From: Bugula neritina
Lineage: Eukaryota > Bryozoa > Gymnolaemata > Cheilostomatida > Bugulidae
Reading direction: 5' to 3'
Assembly (NCBI GenBank): GCA_964035545.1
Contig: OZ037773.1
Location: forward strand, 6,216,251-6,280,250
Length of the DNA: 64,000 nt
The first letter of the stretch is position 1, and every line of letters starts with the position of its first letter. Of the stretch, positions 1 through 14,456 are shown one piece after another. Made by a program: the position numbers and the translations under genes. The notes below the pieces were generated by a model. The model was not told the origin of the DNA. It saw only the letters and a program-made list of their open reading frames with translations, and ran no database searches.

Positions 1-240
1 TACATTCTTTCATTTATATTGAAGAAACCTATAAAAGCCTGTTAAACTTGAAAAGTGCTAAATACATAAGCATAATAAAATAACAGGATGATATGAATGA
101 AATCTCGCATTTCAGCACTATATTTCAGCCCTTGAACTAAAACCCCCTCCCCAGTTGGCATATTTCACCAGGTACATGCAGGTGTGGCAGCTTTCTCAAG
201 TCTTTAGAGAGAGAATACCAGAACATAACTAGACACCAAC

Positions 241-2522
241 CTTTTATATCTTCCAACTGCTTTTGCGTCAAAACCTCTGCAAAATGAAAAGTTGAAATAG
301 TGCTATCCATCTAAGGTGATAACGCATTAAAATAAAAAAATATAACACATTGTTTCAATAGTGTAAACAAATCACATGACCATAGTCATACTCTGCTACG
401 CCACATGTAATACAACCACCAGGCATGTAGAAGTACTGCTATAGTGACAAACAGACAGACTATGCAAATATATGGAGAGTAGACAACTCCTACCAGTGGA
501 TTCTTTGAGTGGTTGTTTGGTGCCCAACACTTCCAATTGAGCAGAGTCGCTAAGAAGCTGACTTAGATTGTCTTCTACGGCCTTACCACCAACAGGCAGG
601 GTTTGCCAGGCATTTAATAGAACCTGTAAAGAGATAAAACAGCACTATACTATAACAGGAAACCAATGCAGAATGAGAAAGTAGAGTAAAATATAAGAGA
701 GACAACTTTAAGTTCTTACGTTGACAGGTAAAATAAATAGCCGTGGTGCTAAAAATAGCAACTGACTCATTACAATGTGTGAACATGGAGTATAAACTAT
801 TCTCACCCACAAAAATAACACCACACAACAGGTATACCAGGTAAAATAATGCAAAACACTGCACCCAGAAGAAAAGTAGTAGCAGCAAAAGTTATATACT
901 CTTATCATATTCTTCTATATAGGTTAAAGGTTAAACTCTCACCATATTCTCGTATATAGGTTAAAGGTTAAACTCTCACCATATTCTCGTATATATGTTA
1001 AACTCTCACCATATTCTCACATATAGGTTAAACTCTCACGATATTCTCGTATATAAGTTAAAGGTTAAACTCTCACCATATTCTCACATATAGGTTAAAC
1101 TCTCACCATATTCTCACATATAGGTTAAAAGTAAAACTCTCACTAAACTCTCGTATATAGGTCAAAGGTTAAACTATCACCATATTCTTGTATATAGGTT
1201 AAAGGTTAAATTCTCACCATATTCTCGTACATAGGTTAAAGGTTAAACTTTCACCATATTCTGTATATAGGTTAAAGGTTAAACTCTCACCATATTCTCG
1301 TATATAGTTTAAAGGTTAAACTCTCACCATATTCTCGTATATAGGCAGCACCAGAGTCTCTGAGTATCCAGAATCTACGACTAGAGCTGTGGTGATGCCG
1401 AGAGTGTACATAGACAGCAGGTGACTGGGTGCAAAGGTCACTGATGGCACCTAAAGTCAGCATGGCAATTATAATATTTTTACTATTATTATATAATCTT
1501 TGTAAATAGTATCCTTCAAAACTATATGTACTGTTTCGGAGTTAAATTCAATATAATAAAAAAAAATTGGATGGACAAACAATAAACTATTTGTTGGCAT
1601 CAGTAAAAATATTTAACATAGTTCTAAATAAAAGCCATTATTTCTACCAAAGGGAAAGACCATCAGGCAATTTGGTGTCTGAGGCAAGTCAATATTCTTT
1701 TGCATATTTTCACAGCAGGTTCTTAATAGATATATAATGGTATGAACTAAATTATAAAGATCAAGTCTAAGTAGTAGAATACTAGCCTCAAAGTCAATGA
1801 GCAGAACTTGAGCTAAAGTCGTTCTCCATATTTCTGCAGAGAGCAGAGATTCACAGATGATCACGGGTCTTTCACTCATCGACACCAACAGCTCACTGAA
1901 AGATGAGTCAGTTTTACAAAATGTAGAGACAATTTAATATTTACCAAACGGGCATATTATAACTAATAACCAATTCCAAAGCATTTACCTTTATGTAATT
2001 CAGTGCTGATACAATTATGCTGACAATCATAAAATAGACTACAACTAACCGAAGATAAACATGTCTGAGAAAAGCTCGTAGCACTTCTCTCAACTCTTTT
2101 GCATCAGTAATGTCCCTAAGCCATCGCTCACGTTGAACCTCTTTTAACTTGCTTGGTATAATGCATATAGGGGCATCATGGTTTGCATAGCCAGCCCTTT
2201 AAGTAAATGCACCAAAACTGTTGAATAACTCATAAACTAATATTTAAATTTATTCAAAACTTTTAGTAAATGTTCAGTAACCCAATGCGGCAATGCTACT
2301 TATTAGTACGTTTTCAGCATAACTATAAAAACAATGGGTATTGTAATGCAGCTATACTCTCCATAAGACTCAAAATAGAACTTCTAATTAGTTTATATAT
2401 GTTCGTAAAACCAAATACTATCTTTTGCATTGCCATTGATAGATAATAACTTACTTTGTAAAAGCATTTCCAATGTCTAGAACAATTGCTGGCTTCTTAT
2501 TACTGATTTTGTGTGAGACCAT
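241..2522 (-). CDS. ACTR10: Actin-related protein 10 (Arp11), dynactin pointed-end subunit; partial, C-terminus beyond window
   Basis: Six exons on the minus strand: 2522-2455, 2196-2050, 1895-1787, 1450-1328, 623-494 and 276-241. They join in frame to about 204 codons; the rest lies left of the window. Landmarks shared with vertebrate ACTR10, compared from memory: the N-terminal strand [29 protein letters not shown]; the block [20 protein letters not shown] followed by LVLPIYE; LPVGGKA; and QLEDIK. The family caps the pointed end of the dynactin Arp1 filament in the cytoplasm, supporting dynein cargo transport. The start ATG at 2522 is the first in frame and matches the family N-terminus apart from a shorter leader. 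The intron after exon 3 appears to use a GC donor (GAG|GCTAGT); a GT donor 4 nt further on (exon end 1783) would also keep frame but loses the conserved VPSV. The intron after exon 4 is a minisatellite. Identity is secure; the exon 3/4 junction is less so. Confidence 0.93.
908..1347. repeat. Minisatellite of 30/37-bp units derived from the ACTR10 exon 4 splice donor
   Basis: About fourteen imperfect tandem units with the core CTCACCATATTCTCGTATAT plus one or two copies of GGTTAAA, which gives the 37-bp and 30-bp size classes. The last unit overlaps the end of ACTR10 exon 4 (exon end 1328). On the minus strand each unit therefore repeats the final exon bases and the GTGAGAG donor. The array fills much of the intron between exons 4 and 5. 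Confidence 0.9.
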
Positions 2523-4396
2523 AACTGGTGACTAACTAGCAACTTTAATTTACTCAGTTGATGTTATAAGTAAAGCAACAATAAAATATAAACAAAAGTA
2601 ATACTAATAGGTATTAAAAATAAATTATTGTCATTAACTGTAAGTAATTACTGATAGTGACAGTGATTACACTGAAAATTATTATTACAATTTCTTAAAC
2701 AAACAATCATAAAGGGGCAACTTCAATTTTGACGCTGATTTTTTATTATTACTATTATTATAACAGTATGAATGAGTGTCGGCGTGAGTGCTGCAATCTC
2801 TGCGTGACTGAGTGACTGTAAGAGTAAGAGTTAAAGCTGTTAGTCAAAGTGAGTGACACTCACATTGATTGAGTGATTGAGAGTCTGAGGGTGACCGTAA
2901 CTGTAAGTGCAAGCCGTAAGGCGTAATCACTCTACTCACAGATTCAGTAAAACTATGACTATAACTATAAGTATTAGTATGACTATCACTATGGGTATCC
3001 ACTATTCTAATTTTTATCCTAATTTCTACTTAAGCTTATCCTTTTATATCCAAGCTCACTTAATACTTAATAGTTACGTTCTAAATTCCAAAGCACTTCT
3101 TAAATTCTCTATCAATCATAACATAGCCCATTTTTAGTGCCTACGGCTAACGATTACTACTAATATTAAAAATCTATCCAATTACTACAAGAAACTCGTA
3201 AAATACAATAAAATAAAAATGTGTAATCACAGCAAACTTCAACGAGCCATAGTTAAAACCGGAAACCTTTTCCAACTTTTTGTATAGAGTTCAAGGTCAT
3301 CCCCACAAGGTTCACCATCGACTTCAACGCCAAACTCATGTTTCCCTTAGTTTACTTTCACTTAGCAGTGTACACTAACAACCAACGTCTACGATGTACA
3401 ATGACAACCACAGTCACAGCTTAAACGGACATTAGAAATTACATTGTGCTGGTATTGTAGCATTTTTATTTATGAAATTTGATTCAGATTGCTATGATAA
3501 CGAACTCATCACTTCAAGTTCAACTTCATAAATCATAATGATAATCATAATCATAATGATATTGATATAGTTTTACTTTTAACTTTTAGTTTTATTCCTA
3601 CTTTTAGTCCTATTCTTACTCTTAGTCTCATACTTGTTATCTGTAGTTATAGATATAGTAATACTCAAATAATAATACTAATAGTTTAGTAATACTAATA
3701 GTAATACTAATACACTAATAGACATAGTTATAGTAAATCACTAAAAGTTAATGCAATACTAATAGTAACACTAACAGTATTACTATTAGTAATGCTCATA
3801 CTCATAGTCATAGTAATACTAATACTAATAGTAATACTAGTATTAGTAATACTGTATTACTATTACTATTAGTATTAGTATTACTAATATTACTATTAGT
3901 ATTAGTACTATGATTATGTGTATGTTTATAGTATGTAAAGTATAAGTATAACTTAGTATAAGCCTAAGCATAATAATAAAGACCAATCTTTTACTTTGAA
4001 GATTTTATTATTTAATTATACAGTAAGAATGCCTTAGAATCACTCAACTAGTGATGTAGGCGCAGCAATGAACTAACTAGCTTTCATGAAGCTAAGAGCT
4101 TTCAACAAAATTCTATTTAATGATTAATTCTTTGTCAAAATCTCCATTTTTGCACCTAACTGAAGGTAATTAGTTCAAATATTTTGAATCAGAAATGCCA
4201 ATAACTTAGTGAATAACTATAAGTATAACTCTAAGCAAATATCATTTTGATTTTCATCATGATAGTTATCATTATAGTTATGATAATGATTGCTATCCAT
4301 TTCCATTTTGAATTTATGTTTTATAGTCATGCTAAACTGCTACTTAGTATTATATTGTTCTATTTTTAGCTCGAAATTTTTTGAAACCCAAGAATC
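2523..4396. other. Intergenic region between divergent ACTR10 and COX18; presumed bidirectional promoter region
   Basis: The starts of ACTR10 (minus) and COX18 (plus) are 1.87 kb apart, head to head. I found no convincing exon in between. The stretch holds GAGTGA-rich DNA (about 2770-2900) and a trinucleotide-like array (3655-3905). No clear TATA box could be assigned to either gene. Confidence 0.5.
3655..3905. repeat. Degenerate (TAATAC/TAGTAA)n simple repeat
   Basis: Irregular runs of TAGTAATAC, ACTAATAC and the inverted ATTAGTATTACT. Both orientations are present, so the block could form hairpins. No coding potential. Confidence 0.8.
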
Positions 4397-7300
4397 ATGC
4401 TCACAATGACAAATACAATGATTTGTCACTCTTGTCGCATTTCAAGGTCTCACGTGCTGACAAAATATCAAGGTATAACTGATGGGTGCCTTGTGATTAT
4501 TAATTATATTTATTATCTACTTTCAAAATGTTTGATTCAGTCCTTAGCTTTAAATTATTGACCAGACTGTGTATTAATTTTTCAAAATTACTTTTTTCTA
4601 GCGTTATTTAATTTCATTACTAACGTTAAAATTATAATATATATTTTTGTATCTAAAACTTAATACGTTAAATCGTTAATCTAAATTTTTTTAACTTGCA
4701 GTTATATTTTGCAATTTCTGATTAGTATATTTTTAGTAGTTGGACCCAAAAGTAGAATATCTAGGCGGACGAACTCCACTTTTCTACAGACTATTGATCA
4801 AAGTTTGCAGTTATCTACCACAAATCCCCTATACCAAGGAACAGCTTCATTGCTTGATTCCGTCCATTCAGCTACAGGTTGTTGTAAAAGAAACTTCAGC
4901 TCATAAAAACCTGATTTATTCTGATTATGCAGCATTTTTTTTATTTTATTTTTTTGTTAAATGTTCATTATATTATATAAAGCTGCTTTATGAAAAACCT
5001 ACATTTATTTGAACTGTTGTCCCACTTTACCATAAATTTTAGAATTTGGAGAGTATGAGGTTTTTCATTAGGTCTAGAGTAAAATGTTTTGGGACGGGTT
5101 TTACACAGAATATTAACATTTTTTGCAAGTCACTGGCATAGGTACTTATTATTCAATTCAGAGTTAAGAATATAAACTTACACTATTCTTAGTGTGCACA
5201 CTTGAGCATACTCGGTGCCCCTAAGGTTAATATAGTCATTATTGCAATATTCACTAATATAATTTTACTGTATTACATTTTCTGTCCATTATTTGCTGCA
5301 GGTCTACCATGGTGGATGTCTATAGTGGCTACTACTTTCTGTGTCAGGTCTCTACTACATGTGCCATTAATGGTCGTAGCTCACCGTGGCCAGGTGTGTC
5401 TCTAGAAATCGTTGTAACTCATTCTCAACTCTTACGTCAGTAGATTGTTTATTTAATAAAACATAGCTACTTTTTTATATCTTTATTTGTTCTTTAAACA
5501 TATATTTTTATTGACTTTTTATGTGGACCACAGGCTAAGTTGGTGAATCTAAAGCCACAGCTTGATGAAGAGTTCAAAGAGCTGTCTAACAAGCTAAAGC
5601 AAGCTAAATGGGTGTATAAGATGTCAGATAAGCAGTTTCTAGCAGCAGCAGCTGCCTCTAGGGCAAAGGTTAAGTTTCTGTTCTTTAGGCTGCCATTGCA
5701 ACACAGCTAGAATATATATGCCTCTAACTCTATGTAGTATATATTCTACTAGTTCAACCAAAGAGTATATATTCTGCTAGTTCAGCCAAAGAGTATATAT
5801 TCTGCTAGTTCAATCAAAGAGTATATATTCTGCTAGTTCATCCAAAGCGTATATATTCTACTAGTTCAACTAAAGAGTATATATTCTACTAGTTCATCCA
5901 AAGCGTATATATTCTACTAGTTCAACCGAAGAGTATATATTCTACTAGTTCATCCAAAGCGTATATATTCTACTAGTTCAACTAAAGAGTATATATTCTA
6001 CTAGTTCATCCAAAGCTTATATATTCTACTAGTTCAACCGAAGAGTATATATTCTACTAGTTCATCCAAAGCGTATATATTCTACTAGTTCAACTAAAGA
6101 GTATATATTCTACTAGTTCATCCAAAGCTTATATATTCTACTAGTTCAACCGAAGAGTATATATTCTACTAGTTCATCCAAAGCGTATATATTCTACTAG
6201 TTCATCCAAAGCGTATATATTCTACTAGTTCAACCGAAGAGTATATAAAATTCTACTAATTCAACCAAAGAGTATATATTCTACTAATTCAACCAAAGAG
6301 TATATATTCTACTAGTTCATGTTTTGTTTATAGTTACTTCGGCAGTTCTACATGAAGCACAACGTACATCCTCTAAAAGGAGTTGTGGTCTCGCTCACCC
6401 AGCTGCCTGTTTGGATCCTCATTTCTCTGACTTTGCGTGAATTTGCCGGGCGTTTCACCAATACACCGCGAGAAGATTTTCTTACAGAAGGAGGACCATG
6501 GTTTGCTAATCTCACCTTGGCAGATCCAACCCTAGCACTTCCTATTTCTCTAGGTATTACTGTGTGTTGCGACATCTAGTGGTAGAACTTGAGATAAAAT
6601 TATGTATTATTGATCAGCCTGGAATATCTATAAATTTATTTTTCAGTTAGAAGTTGTCAAAAGGATAGAAAGAAGGATTAGTGTGTGTTATTAAAGTTGA
6701 AATTGTCAAAAGAATGTAGAGACAAAATGCTTTGTGTTATTAAAGTTTCAAACGTAATTTTGACTAGCTTATAGTGTATTTTTATCAATAGAAAATAAGT
6801 GTTGACTTTTGTCTCAAGTCTGGCAGTTATTTTAAGAGTTGTCCCATCTTAGTTATTATCTACGCACAATTGGATCAAATTATGTCACTATATCTATGAG
6901 CATAAGCGTGTGGTTACAGCCCTGCACCAATATGTCTAGTATATCTTATATACATGTGTTGAAATATCCTTACACATTGTGATCCACAGGGCTGGTGACT
7001 TTGCTGAACATAAAGATGGGGAAAGCCATGAATCCCGCAATGACCTCTTTAGCTCAACGAGATATCCGAATGGAGAAGAAAGTTGCAGTCACAATGTATT
7101 TGTTATCAATAGCCATGGTCCCTTTAGCCGCTATACAGCCCAGTTGCATCAGCCTTTACTGGCTCACCTCAGCTGTCTTCAGCTCTGTTCAGAACTTGGG
7201 CTTTGCTGTTCCTTTTGTGCGCAGGTTTTTAGGTTTGTGTTTAGTTTTTGACATGTTTATAATTTTTAATGACGGCATATTTCACTGATACAAATACAAG

Positions 7301-7760
7301 TCTTGGTTTTAAAACACCACAGTTTTTACAGTATATTTGAAAGTTTTCAAAGAAAGTGAGAAGTTAGTGTTATTTGCACTTTGTACTAAATGAAATTCCG
7401 TTGGAAAACAATTTTTGATAGTGACAAGCTTCCCGTGGCTTCAAGTTTGCTGTTCAAGTTCTATTTTAAAAGAGGCCATGTTATATATTCTATTAAGTTG
7501 GCATCATACTCCATCTGTAAGTAATCTGTTCAATTCACAGCTTCTAAATGTAGCAAGTTTTTACATGATCACCTACCTCATGGAGTTGTTTTGTGCAAAA
7601 AGTTTCATCACATGATTTTGCACATAAATTCTGTCACGTGTTTGAACCTTTAACTGAGTTTAATAAATTGAATTGTATATTTGCTACTTTCTCTCATCAA
7701 GGTATTCCACAGCATGCAGCTGAGCCAGACATACACAGACTGTTTAGAGCTCGCAGTTGA
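4397..7760 (+). CDS. COX18: Mitochondrial inner-membrane insertase COX18 (Oxa1/YidC family)
   Basis: Seven exons: 4397-4472, 4737-4877, 5302-5393, 5534-5668, 6334-6553, 6990-7232 and 7702-7760. They total 966 nt, giving 321 residues, close to the vertebrate length (about 330). The protein sits in the inner mitochondrial membrane and exports the C-terminal tail of COX2 during cytochrome c oxidase assembly. Matches to the family: SATGLPWWMSIVATT opening the first membrane segment; the Lys/Gln-rich matrix loop after AKLVNLKPQLDEEF; LKGVVVSLTQLPVWILISL; GGPWFANLTLADPTLALPIS; and SCISLYWLTSAVFSSVQNLG near the end. The N-terminus is basic and Ser-rich, as expected for a presequence. Exon 1 was chosen because it has an ATG, a GT donor in the right phase and Arg-rich coding; a second in-frame ATG at 4418 is also possible. 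The exon 6 donor at 7232 is preferred over one at 7224 because it alone gives a sensible C-terminus (stop at 7758). Exon 1 is the least certain part. Confidence 0.94.
5737..6322. repeat. 28-bp minisatellite in COX18 intron 4
   Basis: About 20 tandem units built on GTATATATTCTACTAGTTCA followed by a short spacer. Spacer types alternate (ATCCAAAGC versus ACCGAAGA or ACTAAAGA), giving a partial 56-bp higher-order period. The array ends just before the acceptor of exon 5 (6334). Confidence 0.9.
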
Positions 7761-7768
7761 GTGGAAAT

Positions 7769-7900
7769 CTCTACAGAAGTCTCTACAGAAGTCTTTACAG
7801 AAGCCTTTACAGAAGCCTCTACAAAAGTCTGGAAGTTTCCTGCCGGTACCTTTGACTTGCTGGTACTTTTGACCTGCCGGTACTTTTGACCTGCTGGTAC
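7769..7900. repeat. Two short tandem repeats in the COX18 3' UTR
   Basis: First, five or more copies of a 12-mer like TCTCTACAGAAG (about 7769-7832). Second, three copies of a roughly 19-bp unit around GGTACTTTTGACCTGC (about 7845-7900). Both lie just after the COX18 stop at 7760. Open frames across the 12-mer are a by-product of its length being a multiple of three. Confidence 0.75.
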
Positions 7901-8074
7901 GCTTCTTACTGGAGCCTCGTTCCTGCATGTCTCTAACATTATGAAATCAGTAACGTCATTCTAAAGTGATGGAATATCACTTCTGAATGAATACAATAAC
8001 TGTTATTTAATGGAGTTTGTTGTACCTGTGTAATAAGAGTTTGCATTGTCTTTGATTCAAATGTCTGGTTGATT

Positions 8075-8275
8075 GGGTACCTTGTAGCCTATGTTGCCAT
8101 GACAACCTGTGGTGGCTTTGTAACCTATGTTACTACGACAACCTATGTTACTATGGTAACCTGTGGTGCCCTTGTAACCTATATTGCTATAGCAAACTAT
8201 GTTGCTATGACGACCTGTGTTACTATAGCAACATATGTTACTATGGTAACCTATTTTGTAATGGTAACCTGTAGA
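8075..8275. repeat. Imperfect tandem repeat around GTAACCTATGTTACTATG
   Basis: Roughly ten degenerate units combine GTAACCT(A/G)TG with TTACTATGGCAAC-like segments, downstream of COX18. GTAACC and GGTTAC-like pieces make it partly self-complementary. From 8276 to 9196 I see nothing assignable except a short CTACTATTA-type microsatellite at about 8570-8640. Confidence 0.7.
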
Positions 8276-9196
8276 TCTTTGTTGAGTTTAAAATCCAAAC
8301 ACTGCAAAGGCCAGGAAGGCAGTTGACTTTATGGTTGCAAATTTAATAATGAATGTTTGGTAATCCCATTCTAAGTTTAACCTTAGAAATTATCGCATAG
8401 CATCAAAACTCAGCGCATAAATTTTGTCGTGTCACATCATTTTGAAAAGACTGATAGTAACAGTATTTTATATTTTAAAGTTTTTCAAATAGTTTTGTTG
8501 CGACATTCAACTAATTGTTATAAAATCTTTTAACAAAATATATTATGGATTATTCTAATAATTTGTGTCTATTTCTACTACTATTACGACTCCTATTACT
8601 GCTAGCACCACCATTACCACTACTGCTGCTACTGTTAATATTGCTAATGACAAGATAATATTTTTGGCTTGTGAGTTTTTTTTTAATATTGTTCACCTAT
8701 TTGATCAGCTGGGAAGTTTGAAAGTATCTTTACCAAAAGTTTCATGTGAGAGAAAATACAATACAATGCTGCTATGTATTCATATAATGCTATTGATTTT
8801 ATTCTAATTTGCTGAAACTACATATAATTGTAATAAACAATTTAAATGACACACATTATTTTAGTGCCTTGAAATTTGAAAAGCATGAAATGAATATATT
8901 AATACTTCGTAGAGTTATGACTGCATTTTCGTATTGCTAATTTTGCAGAATAGTTATAAAAATTAATCGATACAAAAATAGTTGTGGTAACCTTTTTGCA
9001 GATATACAAGATGCTAAACATTAACCATAATGTTTGTTTGGTTACAAAATATGCACTAGCCGTTATTGAGATTCTTGAAAACATATAACCATTGCTTTTC
9101 TACTGTCTGGAACACTTTGGGGTAAATCTGTTCTGAGACAATATCTAGAAAGTTCTGAAATAGGCTAGAAAGAGTTCACAATAATTTGTCTTCTCT

Positions 9197-13008
<3,812 letters not shown>

Positions 13009-14456
13009 AGCTACAGCTTGCTTTTTTCTTGTAACATCTGTTACATAACTTTAAAGTCAATAGCTTTTAATTTATATATGAAATGAAAACATTGATTTCC
13101 AATAAAGTTTTCTTAGAATTCATTACATTGGCTCTTTAAAACTGTAATTTTGTTTTGTAAACTCTTTAAGTGGCTTTGATTTTGTGCATTTATGCATTGT
13201 CATTAAACTGTGTAATTTGCAGATACTTAAGAGTTATTATAGATTTCATGTGTCAAAATCAATTTAGGCCTGATTTCAGTATTGTACCTACTACAGAGCC
13301 TTGCAGTTGTCTTCTCTAAACACTATACTAGCTCAGCAATGACCTCTTTCTAAAGTATTCAAGTATATACTGACCCATCCAGCACTGATAAAAATAAAAA
13401 TATCCTGAAACTTTCAACTTGTCCTGGAAAGAAAAGCATATCTACATGCAGATGATATCATGAATTATCACATATATCTTATATTATGTTGTTTATTTGT
13501 TTATGAAATAAAGATCATAAAAGTAATGAAACAGTACAACATGTGGCTTAAATGCCTATAAATACTAAAAAAGACAATTGGACAACAGTTTTATGTGGCA
13601 TATAAGTGTTATAAGATGAAAGATTTGCCAAATGATTGAAGATGCTTTGCCAACTATTATTTTGAGCTAGGTAGTTACCAGTCTGCCTGGTTGAATCATC
13701 CTAGCTGCTGTGTAATTTTTTTTTTATATTTTCAGTCAAGAAGTTTTGCTCTTCAACTATGATTGTTGTGGCTATGTTTGCATTTTATATTGGGGAAGAG
13801 CTTTAACAGCTTTATTTTCTTAGAATAGTTGGCATAGGCATTTCAATAATTTTTAACTATAATTGAACTGAGATGTCCTTTAAAATTATAAGTTCGTCGT
13901 AAAGTAATGCACTATTAGTTATAGAGAAATATAACTATTAGTTAAACTATGTTATATTAGACTTAGCACTAATGAATAACTAATATAATATACCTGATAT
14001 AATACAATGCATTATAGTTTCACTAATAATATAAAGAAGCCGTGTAGATCTAACATGAGACATCTTGAAAAGAAGCAAACTAATAACTAACAATTTACTT
14101 CACAATGTATTTTGATTTATCTATACGAAGAATTGTGCTTTCTTTTCTTTTTTTGTTTTATTATATAATTATGTAAACTGATTTTACCCACAGTTAGTTC
14201 ATCATTATTTAATTGCCTGCTGTAATAAAGATGCGTTTACACTAAATATGTGTATAAAATTTATCCACACACGCACACACACTCGTTTGCACACGCACAC
14301 GCAACATGTACCAATATACACAAAACTCAGCAAGTATAACCTCACAATAAAGTCAATTTTTGAAGTTTTGAATGTCATACAGCTGTACACACATATATAT
14401 ATATATAGAAAGTTCTAGAATACGTGGGAGACAACCCACAATGAGATCTCTTCTGT
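13009..14456. other. Intergenic spacer between the two fibrinogen-domain paralogues
   Basis: AT-rich, with no exon I can support. It should hold the promoter of paralogue A and the 3' end of paralogue B. A CA/CG-rich microsatellite (about 14265-14312, ACACACGCACAC type) and a short (AT)n at about 14394-14407 are the only clear features. Confidence 0.6.

Noticed and set aside
166-206. Possible further ACTR10 exon (TCTAAAG then DLRKLPHLHVPG-type reading on the minus strand)
   Set aside because: Phase fits, but the residues do not resemble the next part of ACTR10 and the acceptor is poor.
583-908. Two overlapping open frames on the minus strand
   Set aside because: They cover the ACTR10 exon at 494-623 in the wrong frame plus intron sequence; no family similarity.
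5737-6322. CRISPR-like regular repeats
   Set aside because: Units are contiguous with no unique spacers, and they lie in an intron of a eukaryotic gene; it is a minisatellite.
7681-7939. Open frames on both strands across the CTACAGAAG repeat
   Set aside because: Produced by a 12-bp repeat in the COX18 3' UTR; the COX18 stop at 7758-7760 follows from phase and family match.
8069-8326. Open frame of Thr/Val/Tyr-rich repeats
   Set aside because: Low-complexity translation of the GTAACCTATG repeat.
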